DNA from: Planctomycetota bacterium
Lineage (GTDB): Bacteria > Planctomycetota > Planctomycetia > Pirellulales > Lacipirellulaceae
DNA length: 64,000 nucleotides
NCBI GenBank assembly: GCA_029259915.1
Contig: JAJDED010000020.1
Coordinates: 1-64,000, forward strand
Direction: 5' to 3'
Part shown: piece by piece, positions 16,966 to 26,788 of the stretch
Position numbering within the stretch: the first letter of the stretch is position 1
Layout of the letters: each line of letters starts with the position of its first letter
Program-made: the position numbers and the translations under genes
Notes under the pieces: generated by a model
Told to the model about the DNA's origin: nothing
Seen by the model: the letters and a program-made list of their open reading frames with translations, nothing else
Database searches by the model: none

Positions 16966-16984
16966 GTCAGGTGCCGCACCTGAC
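16966..16984. repeat. Short perfect palindrome
   Basis: GTCAGGTGC and GCACCTGAC separated by one base. It sits just beyond the terminator and before the convergent thioesterase gene. Confidence 0.6.
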
Positions 16985-17006
16985 CTACGAACTGAAAGAA
17001 TTGCCT

Positions 17007-17396
17007 CTATGGCAACTCTGCTTCGAGGAGAATTTTGGGAATGCGTCGCACGGTTCCCTCGGCATCCATACAGGCGATCGTGCTAGAGCCTTCTGCCAAT
17101 AGTTCTACATCACGGAAGACTTGATAAGTATGTTCGATTCGGCCTGGCGTTACCCGATCGACTCGCGTGACAATCCGCAACGTGTCGCCAAAGTGGGCGG
17201 GTAAATGATATTTGCAGCGGATACTGTGGACGACCAGAAAGATGCCTTGCCGTTCCAGGTCGGCATAGTCGTGCCCCGTCGCGGCTAAGAGTTTCACTCG
17301 TGCCAATTCAAAATACTGAAAATAATTGGCGTGGTGAACAATGCCTTGGCCATCGGTTTCGTAGTAGCGGACGTCGATTTCGATTTCGTGCTGCAT
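17007..17396 (-). CDS. Acyl-CoA thioesterase, YbgC/4-hydroxybenzoyl-CoA type
   Basis: A hot-dog-fold thioesterase of about 129 residues. The motif YYETDGQGIVHHANYFQYFE contains the conserved Asp of the YbgC/FcbC group, which hydrolyses acyl-CoA or acyl-ACP. I place the start at ATG 17396 (QHEIEIDVRYYETD). The longer frame to 17486 adds 30 residues not typical of the family. In proteobacteria such proteins sit with Tol-Pal genes, but that is not the case here. Function in lipid turnover is likely; the substrate is unknown. Confidence 0.86.
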   Translation of the reverse strand: MQHEIEIDVRYYETDGQGIVHHANYFQYFELARVKLLAATGHDYADLERQGIFLVVHSIRCKYHLPAHFGDTLRIVTRVDRVTPGRIEHTYQVFRDVELLAEGSSTIACMDAEGTVRRIPKILLEAELP

Positions 17397-17496
17397 GGTC
17401 GCTTGGGGGGGGGTGATGAATGTTCGGACGCACCGAAATGTTGTGGGTAGTTTCGCATCGTAAACCATTCTGGTCGTGAAGTCCAAGCTAGTACTC

Positions 17497-17682
17497 TTGG
17501 CCGAAGGCCATTGTCAACGTAGCCTGGGCAACGCCCCAGGTCGGTAAGTGTCCCAAGATGTTCGGCTGAAAGCCGTATTCACTTGCGCTCAAGGTGAATA
17601 TGGCCTTTGGCCAAAGAGTGTTTCTGCGTTTCGATTCCTGGGGCGTTGCCCTAGGCTACGGTGAAGAGAGGCCTTCGGCCAA
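17497..17682. repeat. Nested palindromic repeat element
   Basis: Outer arms TTGGCCGAAGGCC (17497-17509) and its perfect complement (17670-17682) enclose a second pair: 23-base arms (17519-17540 and 17637-17659) with one mismatch, containing GGGCAACGCCCC and GGGGCGTTGCCC. Small GGCCTTTGGCC-type hairpins lie between. The element could fold into a long cruciform-like structure. Confidence 0.75.
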
Positions 17683-17803
17683 ATTGATCTACTACCACAG
17701 GCTCGTACTACGTTGCAAATTGAGCTTGAGAACCCTATATTGGCGGTTCGAGAGGGGTTTTTCTGTTTTGTTGGACCCTTAGCGCTGAAGCTTGGAGGAA
17801 GTT

Positions 17804-18295
17804 ATGAGTAGCGGTGAAGATGCCGGCATCGATTTTGCGACGCTGCGTGGGCGCGATTATCCTTCGATACGTCAGTTTACCGTCTTTCTGGAAAATCGGG
17901 TCGGCCAGCTTCTTGAGGTGGTACGTCGATTTGAAGGGAGCAACGTCCGCATTGTGGCGCTGACGATTTCCGACTCGACAGAATGCGCGGTGGTTCGGTT
18001 TCTGTTGAGCGATCCCGAGCAGGGCAGGGAAGTGCTGGAGCGGGCGGGCCTGGCGATTGTCGAATCGGACCTGATCGGCGTGGAACTGCCCGATAGCCCG
18101 CAGCCTTTGCTGCAAGTTTGCACGGCCTTGCTCCAAGCGGAAGTGAACATCACCCAGGTCTATCCTCTTTTGGCCCGGCCCCATGGCCGACCGGCAGTGG
18201 CACTGATGGTCGACAGTATTGAAATGGCCATCGATACACTCGCGTCTAAGGGCTTTGCAGCGCTCAATGAAGATGATCTTAAGCATGTCGAGTGA
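17804..18295 (+). CDS. Double ACT-domain protein
   Basis: A 163-residue protein with two ACT-like halves. The first (QFTVFLENRVGQLLEVVRRFEGSN) has the ligand-binding turn typical of ACT domains that sense amino acids. The second begins near LLQVCTALLQAEVNITQVYPLL. No catalytic domain is attached, so it probably regulates a partner enzyme by binding an amino acid. It could be related to ilvH-type regulatory subunits or to stand-alone ACT proteins. The start at ATG 17804 has a perfect GGAGG eight bases upstream. No partner enzyme is adjacent, so the target is unknown. Confidence 0.82.
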   Translation: MSSGEDAGIDFATLRGRDYPSIRQFTVFLENRVGQLLEVVRRFEGSNVRIVALTISDSTECAVVRFLLSDPEQGREVLERAGLAIVESDLIGVELPDSPQPLLQVCTALLQAEVNITQVYPLLARPHGRPAVALMVDSIEMAIDTLASKGFAALNEDDLKHVE

Positions 18296-18365
18296 CAAAA
18301 GTTTCAAGTTTGGAATTTTAACTCTGTATAACAGTTTTCGAAGTCACGACGACGTGAGCAAGCAG

Positions 18366-18445
18366 CTATTAGCGGTTAGCCATTAGCGTTTTATCCACAA
18401 AAAACTTAACCTTCCCAGGCTAATAGCTAATCGCTAATAGCTCAC
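18366..18445. repeat. TTAGCG/CTAATA-rich repeat
   Basis: Repeated GCTATTAGCGGTTAGC-like units face GCTAATAGCTAATCGC-like units in inverted orientation. A similar, more degenerate element lies at 47735-47815, again just before a start codon. Confidence 0.6.
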
Positions 18446-18449
18446 TGAT

Positions 18450-19151
18450 ATGCCGATTCAAGTTATCTGCCCCGGATGTCATACGCGATTCAAGGTAGGC
18501 GATCAGCACGCCGGCAAATCGGGCGCTTGCCCCAAGTGCAAGGGCCCGATCGAGATTCCCGAAGCGAGCGACGAAGTGGTGATCCATGCGCCGGAGCTGG
18601 AAGCGGGTGCTAAGGACGCCCATGGGCGATCGGTTCTTAATCCGATCAAACGCAAAGAAGCAAAGTTTAGCGTGAATATCTTTGTCGTAGTTGCTGGGCT
18701 GGTGCTATTGAGTGTGGCGTTTGCCTGGCTGCTGGGGCGTAATGAATTGGGCAGCGCGGAGTTTTGGGTTTTGGCGGGCGGTGCGATTTTGCTTGGTCCC
18801 CCCTTGGCTTACGTGGGATATTCCTTTTTGCGCGACGATGAAGCGGGGTTTTACCAAGGGACGAGTGTTTTGCTCCGCTCGGTGGTGTGCGGTTTGGTTT
18901 ATGCCCTGCTGTGGGGGATTTATATGTTCGTGGGGACACAAATTTTCGGCGACGAAGCGTTTGCCGAGGGGCTCGAAATGGCGCAAATTGCCATGCTCGT
19001 CATCCCGATTTTGGCTCTCGGAGCCGGGGCGGCGTTTGTCTGTTTCGATTTGGAATTTATCACGGGGTTTTTCCACTTTGCGCTCTATTTGATGGTGACG
19101 ATCGGCCTGCGCTTTGTGATGGGTTTGCCCTTGCTGCCAGGAATGGGCTGA
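18450..19151 (+). CDS. Zinc-ribbon membrane protein of unknown function
   Basis: The first ~35 residues hold a zinc-ribbon (ICPGCHTRFKVGD and CPKCKG) like the short domain found at the N-terminus of many planctomycete and myxobacterial proteins. About five hydrophobic segments follow over residues 75-230, so this is an integral membrane protein with a cytoplasmic zinc ribbon. No enzymatic motif is visible. It is 233 residues long and lies 38 bases upstream of the HD gene, so the two may be co-transcribed. Confidence 0.78.
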   Translation: MPIQVICPGCHTRFKVGDQHAGKSGACPKCKGPIEIPEASDEVVIHAPELEAGAKDAHGRSVLNPIKRKEAKFSVNIFVVVAGLVLLSVAFAWLLGRNELGSAEFWVLAGGAILLGPPLAYVGYSFLRDDEAGFYQGTSVLLRSVVCGLVYALLWGIYMFVGTQIFGDEAFAEGLEMAQIAMLVIPILALGAGAAFVCFDLEFITGFFHFALYLMVTIGLRFVMGLPLLPGMG

Positions 19152-19189
19152 GTTGCTTTTCTTATGCGACGCGGGAGTTTTCTTGATCG

Positions 19190-20521
19190 ATGAGTGCGCT
19201 GCGTGAACTTCCTGAAATCAGGGCCCTGGGCGGCGGACGTTCTTTGGTGCGAATTCCGCCCGAACTGGATGTGCCGTTGACCGACCGTGTGCGGCAATTG
19301 GTCGACACGCCCGAATTCCGCCGATTGCGCGAAATCAGTCAACTTGGTTTGGTAAGCCTAGTTTACCCGGCGGCGAATCATTCGCGGTTTGAGCATTCGT
19401 TGGGTGTCTATCGGATGGCTTTGATGTTTCTGGACCGTTTGGCCGACGATCCCCGTTTTCAGGCTGCGGTCCAGGTGGAAGATGCTGAGAAGTTTCTCGT
19501 CGCGGCGTTATTGCACGACGTTGGGCATTGGCCTTTTTGTCATCCCATCGAAGATATCTGTCTTGCCCAAGTACCAACGCACGAATTGTTTGCCAACAGT
19601 TTTCTGTTGGAGGGAGAGATCGCCGACACCTTGCGAGATCATTGGGGCTTGCAGCCGCGCGAGGTGATGGAAATGCTTACTGGGAAGCCGAAAGACCGCG
19701 CCACGCGCATCTTGCGGAGCATGCTTTCCGGGCCGATTGACGTCGACAAGATGGATTACTTGATGCGCGATAGTCTGCATGCGGGAGTCCCCTACGGCAG
19801 GAATTTTGATCAAGCCAGGCTCATTCAAAGTTTGTGTCTGAACGAAATTGGAGACGGCCTGGCGATTACCGACAAGGGAAAGACCGCCGCGGAAATGATG
19901 GTCTTTGCCCGCTATGTGATGTTTAGCGAAGTTTACTGGCATCATGCCGTGCGGTCGGCAACGGCGATGTTGCAGCGGGCGTTTGTGTTGTTGCACGAAA
20001 CGGTCGACATTGACGCACTGTTTCGGATGTCGGAGCGTCCGATGATCGAGACATTGCTTGCCGCGGCCGGGGATGGACCGGCAAGGGAATTGCTGGATGG
20101 GTTGTTTGGTCCTTCCCGGCGGCTTTACAAACGGGTTGCCCAATACAGTCTGTTTCAAGCGCCGGAACTCTATCAGCTTTTGGCGCGAAAGCCGTACCCG
20201 TGGCTGGTGAAGTGTACGGAAAACTTTGCCACGCTCGCTAGCACAGCGCTTTCGCGGGTTGTCGCCCCGCATGAAGTGCTAATTGACGCTCCGCCCGTCG
20301 AGTTGGAAGTGGAATTTAAGATCGATGTGTTTTTCCCCAAGGAAAACCACTTCCGGAAATTGGGCGATATTTCGCCGGTGGTGCGAACTCTTGCGCGAGA
20401 GCAATTTGACGACTACGTAAAACGGGTTCGCATTTTTACCCACCCGCGCGTAGCCGACGATTTGCGCTCGTTGGTGCGGCTGCCCGAACTGATTGCCGAG
20501 GCGGTGAGCATGACTGGCTGA
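19190..20521 (+). CDS. HD-domain phosphohydrolase, dGTPase/SAMHD1-like
   Basis: A 443-residue protein of the HD superfamily. The N-terminal part has HSRFEHSLGVYRMA and LLHDVGHWPFCHPIED, the metal-binding His and HD residues, spaced as in dNTP triphosphohydrolases and their homologues. A long helical C-terminal half follows, with VDKMDYLMRDS, which is also typical of the group. The likely activity is hydrolysis of dNTPs or related phosphate compounds. The start has GGGAG nearby. It is convergent with the next gene, with only 12 bases between the stops. Confidence 0.88.
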   Translation: MSALRELPEIRALGGGRSLVRIPPELDVPLTDRVRQLVDTPEFRRLREISQLGLVSLVYPAANHSRFEHSLGVYRMALMFLDRLADDPRFQAAVQVEDAEKFLVAALLHDVGHWPFCHPIEDICLAQVPTHELFANSFLLEGEIADTLRDHWGLQPREVMEMLTGKPKDRATRILRSMLSGPIDVDKMDYLMRDSLHAGVPYGRNFDQARLIQSLCLNEIGDGLAITDKGKTAAEMMVFARYVMFSEVYWHHAVRSATAMLQRAFVLLHETVDIDALFRMSERPMIETLLAAAGDGPARELLDGLFGPSRRLYKRVAQYSLFQAPELYQLLARKPYPWLVKCTENFATLASTALSRVVAPHEVLIDAPPVELEVEFKIDVFFPKENHFRKLGDISPVVRTLAREQFDDYVKRVRIFTHPRVADDLRSLVRLPELIAEAVSMTG

Positions 20522-20533
20522 GGCGAATCCAGC

Positions 20534-20923
20534 TCAATGTGTGGAAGAGGCTTCGCTTTCGGCCGATTCTTGATTCTCGCGGCGATATTCCAAGTAGTGT
20601 TTTTGCAGGTCGTAGGGCGTAACAAATCCGGACTCCACGACAATTTCCGCCATGGGGCGCACCCGCACCGACTGCAAGTAGATTAAGTTCGATAGCTCTT
20701 CTTCGGTCAGTAATTTTTCTTGAACGGCGATTTCGCCAAATAGCTCTTCCGGCATATCGGCCTGGAAGCGGAGGATATGGAATACCTGCTTGACGGAGAG
20801 AATCTCTTTCTCGATAGCCAACGCACCTAATTGGGTGCGCGATTCGAGTTGGCGCTCGAGCGCATCGACAAATTGTTCGCAGGTAATTGCACCCTGCTTC
20901 ACCAAGTACAGTCCAAAGTGCAT
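20534..20923 (-). CDS. Small helical protein resembling a GspE N-terminal domain
   Basis: This 129-residue soluble protein has two repeats of a short helical motif (LVKQGAITCEQFVDALERQ and IAVQEKLLTEEELSNLI; compare VVESGFVTPYDLQKH). These resemble the N-terminal domain of GspE/PilB secretion ATPases (MshEN-like), which in other bacteria binds c-di-GMP. It has no ATPase part. The start at 20923 has GGAGA seven bases upstream. Function is unknown. Confidence 0.72.
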   Translation of the reverse strand: MHFGLYLVKQGAITCEQFVDALERQLESRTQLGALAIEKEILSVKQVFHILRFQADMPEELFGEIAVQEKLLTEEELSNLIYLQSVRVRPMAEIVVESGFVTPYDLQKHYLEYRRENQESAESEASSTH

Positions 20924-21398
20924 TGCTGGTCTCCAATGCAGACGATTCTTTTGATTGAGTAAAGCAGTTCTTTCAATGAGAAAAAATAGTTATCTCTGGC
21001 GCAAGGATAGGTTAACACGCACCTAACACAAGGAAATTAAAATAGTGGTTTTTAGCTAGTTTACGTCCGGGAATGTCTTGCGATCGGTAGAACCCATTCA
21101 ATCGTTATCAACCGATGGATGGGAAGCAGTGAATTGTGGGGGGCACTGCTATGCCGGCGAAACCGCAAGCGAGCCTCGCCAACAAAGGCCAAGTGAATCG
21201 CAGCGTCACCCTTGAGGAAACGCCAGACTATCTCCCGTTAGTCTGGAGAAGATGCGTCAAGTTTGCCGATAGGTGTTTTTGGACTGGAAGAGTGTTTCTG
21301 TCCGACTCGCAACTCCCCGCAGAGCAAGGTTTACCCCCCGCTTTGTGCCGACTCCCCACGCGGTCAGATGTCGTCAAAAGCCATCTGATTATATTGCC
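20924..21398. other. Intergenic region with a small hairpin
   Basis: About 475 bases with no convincing gene; the 88-codon plus-strand frame at 21136 shows no known pattern. A perfect 8-base hairpin (CCAGACTA/TAGTCTGG, loop 8) lies at 21223-21246. I looked for a known riboswitch and found none. Confidence 0.45.
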
Positions 21399-21401
21399 AT
21401 G

Positions 21402-22139
21402 ATGCTCAGTAGCTCCCACTACTTGCTATTTTCCGAGGCTAGTCAGAACTCGTGTTCCACGCAGACTTGGCGGTTTGTGTTGCAAAAACTCGGATCTCAA
21501 AAGCGACTTTCCGCCTCGGATACGGAGCCTGAAACCAGTGGCGGGGAGCGTTTGGAACTCTTGGCGGTCGTACGCGGTTTGGAAGCGCTCGATCGGCCCT
21601 CGCGGGTGACGCTGGTTACGAAGAGCCGTTACGTGAGTCGTGGAATCAAGCACAGCTTGGAGGAATGGCGCGCTGGCGACTGGCGCTGGGAGCGTTTTGG
21701 GCGGTTTGTCCCGGTTCGCGACCACGATCTGTGGCGTCGTGTGGATCGTGCTTTGCGTTATCATCAGGTCGATTGTCAGGCTTGGCGTTTTGAAACTTCT
21801 GTTGACGAAGGTCATGCAAAAGAAGTAATCGCCCCAAAGCAACAGGATCAAGATTTTCTCGGTTGTCGCACGGAGCAGGCCGATCAAGCCAGTTGTCGGA
21901 CAGCGCAGGTTGCTTCGGTTGAAAATCGAGCCCATGCCACGGGTGCTGGCGAAACACGCCGCAGAACCAGCCGTCCACGCCGACGAGCTCGATCGAAGAC
22001 TTTCGTCGAGAGGACTCGTTTGGCACCCGACTGGAGTGGTCATCGGATGCGGTCGGCCTTCAGTTGGATAGCGATTTGGTCGGGAGTTTTGGGCACTTTT
22101 TTGCGAAATAGCCAGCGTGCGTTGGGAACGACACATTAG
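21402..22139 (+). CDS. RNase H-like fold protein with eroded active site and basic tail
   Basis: The first ~130 residues follow the RNase HI plan: a first strand at YLLFSEAS, the central Glu in LELLAVVRGLEAL, and TKSRYVSRGI where TDSxYV is expected, followed by a DHDLWRRVDRAL helix. In RNase HI the metal-binding Asp residues sit in the first strand and in TDSxYV. Here they appear as Glu (or shifted) and Lys, while the Glu is kept. The C-terminal ~110 residues are strongly basic (RRRTSRPRRRARSK). It is probably a nucleic-acid-binding relative rather than an active nuclease. ATG 21402 follows another ATG at 21399. It lies upstream of glgB in the same direction. Confidence 0.65.
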   Translation: MLSSSHYLLFSEASQNSCSTQTWRFVLQKLGSQKRLSASDTEPETSGGERLELLAVVRGLEALDRPSRVTLVTKSRYVSRGIKHSLEEWRAGDWRWERFGRFVPVRDHDLWRRVDRALRYHQVDCQAWRFETSVDEGHAKEVIAPKQQDQDFLGCRTEQADQASCRTAQVASVENRAHATGAGETRRRTSRPRRRARSKTFVERTRLAPDWSGHRMRSAFSWIAIWSGVLGTFLRNSQRALGTTH

Positions 22140-22291
22140 CCAACACCGGCAAAGGATTCCAAAAAAAGGCTTAGAAAAAGTCTGTTTCTCAGGAAACGAA
22201 CGACAGAACACGAGTTGGCTGCTGAGCGGGTGGGCAAAAAAACTCAGCAGGTGCCAATAGTTTCAAGTACAACAGAGATAAGGATCGGAAC

Positions 22292-24511
22292 GTGCGCTCT
22301 CAATTTGACGTCAATGCTTTTACACCGGTGATTCATGGTCATCACGAGAATCCGTTCGAAATTTTGGGCCCGCACGAGATCGTCGAGGACGGTCGTCGTG
22401 CCTTGGCGGTTCGCGCTTATTTGCCACAATCGCAGCAGGTGTGGCTTGTCGATCCGCAACAGGGCTTTTCTCAGCCGATGCGACAAATCCATCCGGCAGG
22501 GCTCTTCGAGGCAATTTGCCATCCCGAGATCCACGACCAGCAAAAAGGACATACCTACCAGCTTCGATCGATCAATCACGAAGGCGAACAGGTAACGATG
22601 CACGACCCCTATGCGTTTCCCCCGTACTTGACCGATTACGACCTGCACTTGTTGGGCGAGGGTCGTCACTGGGATTGTTATGAGAAACTTGGCGCACACG
22701 TGCGCGAAGTGAACGGCATTGTGGGGATCAATTTTGCCGTCTGGGCTCCCAATGCTGAGAGTGTGAGCGTGATCGGCGAATTTAACGGCTGGGACCGCCG
22801 CCCTCATGCCATGCGTAAACATATTCCCGGTGGGATTTGGGAGTTGTTTATTCCTGAATTACCAGTAGGTACGCAGTACAAATTTTCGGTCAAGCAGCGT
22901 GGCGGGAAAATTGTCGACAAGATCGATCCCTATGGCTTCGCGGCAGAAGTTCCCCCGCGCACTGCAAATATCGTTTCTGACCTCAATTGCTACGAGTGGA
23001 ACGATCAACAATGGATGGAGACGCGTACCAAGCACAACGCGCTTGATGCGCCGATGTCGATCTACGAAGTCCATTTGGGAAGTTGGCGACGCAACCACAA
23101 CGGCGAGACTCAATGGCTGAACTACCGCGATCTTGCCCATCAACTGGTCGAGTATTGCCAACAGTTAGGCTACACGCATTTGGAATTGATGCCCGTGAGC
23201 GAGCATCCGTTCACAGGCAGCTGGGGCTACCAAACCGTGGGGTACTTTGCCGCCACAAGTCGGTATGGTTCGCCCGAAGATTTTATGTACTTTGTCGATC
23301 ACTGCCATCAGAACGGTATTGGCGTGCTAATCGACTGGGTGCCAGCCCATTTCCCGAAAGATGACCATGGGCTCGATTCTTACGATGGCTCCGCGTTGTT
23401 CGAGCATGCCGACCCGCGCCAAGGCGAGCATCCCGATTGGGGCACCAAGATATTCAACTATGGCCGCAACGAAATCCGCAATTTCCTGATTGCCAACGCG
23501 TTGTTCTGGCTCGACAAATACCATATCGACGGGCTGCGGGTCGATGCGGTTGCCTCAATGCTTTATCTCGATTACAGCCGGGAAGATGGAGACTGGATTC
23601 CCAACCAATATGGCGGACGGGAAAATCTGGAAGCGATTTCCTTCCTCAAGGAATTCAACGAGCAGGTGCATCTGCAACATCCGGGCGCCTTGACGATTGC
23701 CGAGGAATCGACTGCCTGGGGAGGCGTTTCGCGGCCAACCTATCTGGGGGGATTGGGATTCAGCCTGAAGTGGAACATGGGCTGGATGAACGATACGCTT
23801 CAATACATGCGTCATGAGCCGATCCACCGTGGTTACCATCACGACGAACTCACATTTTCGTTGATCTACGCATTCACCGAAAACTTTGCGTTGCCTTTTT
23901 CGCACGACGAAGTCGTACACGGCAAGGGTTCGATGCTGGATCAGATGCCGGGCGATCTTTGGCAGCGCTTTGCCAATCTACGGCTGCTGTACGGTTACCA
24001 ATGGACCCATCCCGGCAAGAAGCTGCAGTTTATGGGCGGTGAAATTGCCCAATGGAACGAATGGGATTGCGATCACGAACTTCAGTGGGATCTATTGCAG
24101 TGGGAATTGCACAAAGGCGTGCAAACCATGATGGCCGATCTTAACAAGCTCTACCGCAGCGAACCCGCTTTGCATCAGGTCGATTTCGAATATCAAGGAT
24201 TCGAGTGGATCGATAGTCACAACCACAACGACAGTGTGTTGATCTACATGCGAAAGGCGAAAGACCCAAGCGATTATGTGGTCGTGGCTTGTAACTTCAC
24301 ACCTGTCCTACGCAAAGACTATCGCATTGGCGTGCCTCAAGGGGGTTGGTACGACGAGCTGTTCAACAGCGATTCGAAGTACTACGGAGGCAGCAACCAG
24401 GGGAATGGTTCTGGCATCTTGGCCGAACAGAGCGAAAGCCATTCGCGGCCGTTTTCCCTGCAGATTACCTTGCCGCCATTGGCTGTGGTTGTGCTTAAGC
24501 CTCGAAGATAG
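22292..24511 (+). CDS. glgB: 1,4-alpha-glucan branching enzyme
   Basis: GlgB makes alpha-1,6 branches during glycogen synthesis. The protein has the N-terminal carbohydrate-binding modules ([41 protein letters not shown]) and the GH13 barrel. The catalytic residues are visible: Asp418 in [10 protein letters not shown], Glu471 in TIAEESTAW and Asp539 in FSHDEVVHG. The length of 739 matches the full type. The start is GTG 22292 with AAGGA upstream. No other glg gene is in the window. A long palindrome follows the stop codon. Confidence 0.97.
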   Translation: MRSQFDVNAFTPVIHGHHENPFEILGPHEIVEDGRRALAVRAYLPQSQQVWLVDPQQGFSQPMRQIHPAGLFEAICHPEIHDQQKGHTYQLRSINHEGEQVTMHDPYAFPPYLTDYDLHLLGEGRHWDCYEKLGAHVREVNGIVGINFAVWAPNAESVSVIGEFNGWDRRPHAMRKHIPGGIWELFIPELPVGTQYKFSVKQRGGKIVDKIDPYGFAAEVPPRTANIVSDLNCYEWNDQQWMETRTKHNALDAPMSIYEVHLGSWRRNHNGETQWLNYRDLAHQLVEYCQQLGYTHLELMPVSEHPFTGSWGYQTVGYFAATSRYGSPEDFMYFVDHCHQNGIGVLIDWVPAHFPKDDHGLDSYDGSALFEHADPRQGEHPDWGTKIFNYGRNEIRNFLIANALFWLDKYHIDGLRVDAVASMLYLDYSREDGDWIPNQYGGRENLEAISFLKEFNEQVHLQHPGALTIAEESTAWGGVSRPTYLGGLGFSLKWNMGWMNDTLQYMRHEPIHRGYHHDELTFSLIYAFTENFALPFSHDEVVHGKGSMLDQMPGDLWQRFANLRLLYGYQWTHPGKKLQFMGGEIAQWNEWDCDHELQWDLLQWELHKGVQTMMADLNKLYRSEPALHQVDFEYQGFEWIDSHNHNDSVLIYMRKAKDPSDYVVVACNFTPVLRKDYRIGVPQGGWYDELFNSDSKYYGGSNQGNGSGILAEQSESHSRPFSLQITLPPLAVVVLKPRR

Positions 24512-24540
24512 AACGCCGTCAAAGCTTAATTTTTAGGGGT

Positions 24541-24601
24541 GAGCCGAACGTGCTAGCGTCGGGTTTTTCCCAGGTTTACCCGATGCTAGCGCGTTCGGCT
24601 C
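24541..24601. repeat. Long palindrome between convergent glgB and the SurA-like gene
   Basis: GAGCCGAACG... at 24541 pairs with ...CGTTCGGCTC at 24601; about 24 of the 26 bases in each arm pair, through GCTAGC and TCGGGT blocks, around a T-rich loop. It could serve as a two-way terminator, although there is no clear T run outside the stem. It looks like a dispersed planctomycete repeat. Confidence 0.75.
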
Positions 24602-26788
24602 TTATTCCTCTGAGTCGCCTTGCAGGTATTCGTTGAGCAGCTCGCGATCGAGCCCGGAGCGGTCGAGTACTGCGCTCAGCATTTGTCGCTGGGAATTTTG
24701 CAGGCGAATTTGCGACATGATCTGCATTGCCTGCGAGCGATCGGCGCCAGCAAGAAACGAGCTACGCAGCTCCTCGGCGGTTTGCTCGCGGCTGGCAAGA
24801 CGAATGATGAATGTCTGGGTTTTATCAAAATTTTGCAGGGCGACAACTTCGTCTGGTTTGAGAGCAAATGCCTTGGTCATGAAGTCGTTGCCGACGGCCT
24901 GCAAGGGCGGGGCGTCGCCCAATCGCGGGCCACGCTGCATTTCCATTTGAGTCGAGCCAAAAGTTAGCCAACTGAACAGATCGGTCTTAACAACCTCATT
25001 GCCGCTATCGGTAAAATAGGCTTCGAGCGGCTTCCCAGACTCCTCGGCTTGGGAGGCCAGATCTTCTGCTTTTGCCAGTGCCAATTTTGCAGCCTCTTGC
25101 ATTTTCCAGGCGGCGACAACTTGTTCGCGTACTTCGTCGAGCGGAGGAACACGGCTTGGCTGATCTTCCACCTTGGCCACCAGATACCAATAGCCATCGA
25201 TATCTTTGGCGAGTAGGGGCTCGTAAAGATTGAGGTTTTGAAAAGCGGCTCCGACGACGACTTGACGACCGCTTTGGGCGTCGACCGCTTTGCCAACCAA
25301 GGTGTCGGCCAACTCCCGCTGGGAATGAAGGCTTGTTTGCTCGTATGCAAGTTTGGTTTTTTTTGCTATTTCTGTGAAATCAGACAACCGTTCCGGCACG
25401 GCAGGAGGCTCGCGCTGTTCGCTTTCGGCCGCGACCAATTCGCCCCCGTAGCGATTGTAAACCGTGGTGAGATCGGCATAAGCGCCTTCCACTATCCCTT
25501 TCAGTTCCACAACTGCTTTGTCGTTGGCCAATTGGCGACGAATTTGATCGCGTACGCTATCCAGGGACTCGTATTCCACCGGTTCTTCATCGTCGTCTTC
25601 TTCGCTCGAAGATTCCTCGTCGGCAGGTTTTTCTGTGTCGAGGTCCTCTTGGAAAGCAGTCAAACGAAAAGAACTTGGTTGACGGGCATCGCTCGAATTG
25701 GTGGCATCGGGCTGTTCGTCTTGCTCATTATCGGAGGAAGTTGCTTCGGCGTCTGATTGTTCGTCATCAGGCTCATTTTCAGAGTCGCTTTCAGAGTCGC
25801 TGGAATCTTCTGTAGCCGATTCGGTTTGACTCGACATTTTCACGAATTGAGTGCGCTTGTTGCGCTCGTAATAATCTGCGATTTCTTCCTCGCTCACTTC
25901 GCCCAGCATGTCATTCGTCCAGGTGCCCACGTCTCCCAGTAGGTAGTGCAATCGCACACGGCGGGGTTCGCGGAAACCGGGTGCAGGCGACGGCAATTCT
26001 TTTCCCAGCAAAAATACCGGATTGCCGCGGACCCGATCTTTGTGTTCGTCGTAAAAGGCAACTAGCTGTGCTTCGCTTGGTTCAGAAACTTCAGAGACAA
26101 AATCGGCCGACTTCACAATCGCAGCTTCCAGGGAAATCAGATCATTGATCCGCTGCCAATCTTCCCAGCGATCTTCGGGCAAAGCGCTCATGACCGAAGA
26201 GGTGATGCTGTTCATGTAAAAATTGCTCAGCAGCAGTTCTCGCAATCCGGAGAAAAGCCATTGCTCGCTGGTGCGTAGGTCAAAGCGGCGCATTCCTCGG
26301 AGGATGTTGACAATATCTTGGTCGTTAATTCGGCGGAGTCCCGTCTCGTGCAGGAAATGATTGATCATTTCGTCGCTGACGTTCATTCCCGTTTTTCTTG
26401 CCTGCTCGGCAAGAATTTTCGTAGAGACGGTGCCCACTCGGACGGCTTCCTGCCTAGTGTTGGGAGGCATGATGAAGTCGGGGACTTGCGGTTTGATCGG
26501 GGTGCCGCCATCTGCCACAACGCGTTGTCCACCTTGCATCTGCAGATTTTGCAGGAATTCGCTAATAAAATATCGCCGCTGAACCAGCATCTCCAATTCT
26601 TGGGCCTTTATCGAACCCCCGTCCCAGGAGGCTACGACCGCTTTGGGCGACCGGCGTGGGCCTCCGCCTGCCTGCTGGACGTATCCCATCAAGGCATCGC
26701 CCACGACGAAGATAAACATCGCTAGCACCGCGGCAATCGCCAAAAATGCTTTTTGATGCTTGCGGAAAAAGCGGAAAGGGCTGGCCAT
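24602..26788 (-). CDS. Membrane-anchored SurA/PpiD-like periplasmic chaperone
   Basis: A 728-residue protein with one N-terminal membrane anchor (FLAIAAVLAMFIFVVGDALMG), then a SurA/PpiD-like helical domain and a C-terminal part in the style of parvulin-type folding factors. I see no clear parvulin active site, so isomerase activity is uncertain. A very acidic Ser/Glu/Asp-rich linker of about 80 residues, including EDSSDSESDSENEPDDEQS, is inserted in the middle. PpiD proteins help folding of outer-membrane proteins near the Sec exit. I chose ATG 26788 (ASPFRFFRKHQKA) because the anchor follows directly; the frame extends to 26869. Confidence 0.82.
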   Translation of the reverse strand: MASPFRFFRKHQKAFLAIAAVLAMFIFVVGDALMGYVQQAGGGPRRSPKAVVASWDGGSIKAQELEMLVQRRYFISEFLQNLQMQGGQRVVADGGTPIKPQVPDFIMPPNTRQEAVRVGTVSTKILAEQARKTGMNVSDEMINHFLHETGLRRINDQDIVNILRGMRRFDLRTSEQWLFSGLRELLLSNFYMNSITSSVMSALPEDRWEDWQRINDLISLEAAIVKSADFVSEVSEPSEAQLVAFYDEHKDRVRGNPVFLLGKELPSPAPGFREPRRVRLHYLLGDVGTWTNDMLGEVSEEEIADYYERNKRTQFVKMSSQTESATEDSSDSESDSENEPDDEQSDAEATSSDNEQDEQPDATNSSDARQPSSFRLTAFQEDLDTEKPADEESSSEEDDDEEPVEYESLDSVRDQIRRQLANDKAVVELKGIVEGAYADLTTVYNRYGGELVAAESEQREPPAVPERLSDFTEIAKKTKLAYEQTSLHSQRELADTLVGKAVDAQSGRQVVVGAAFQNLNLYEPLLAKDIDGYWYLVAKVEDQPSRVPPLDEVREQVVAAWKMQEAAKLALAKAEDLASQAEESGKPLEAYFTDSGNEVVKTDLFSWLTFGSTQMEMQRGPRLGDAPPLQAVGNDFMTKAFALKPDEVVALQNFDKTQTFIIRLASREQTAEELRSSFLAGADRSQAMQIMSQIRLQNSQRQMLSAVLDRSGLDRELLNEYLQGDSEE

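Noticed and set aside
21136..21402. 88-codon frame before the RNase H-like gene, and a possible c-di-GMP riboswitch there
   Set aside because: The frame shows no known pattern, and the conserved riboswitch core bases are not in the right order.
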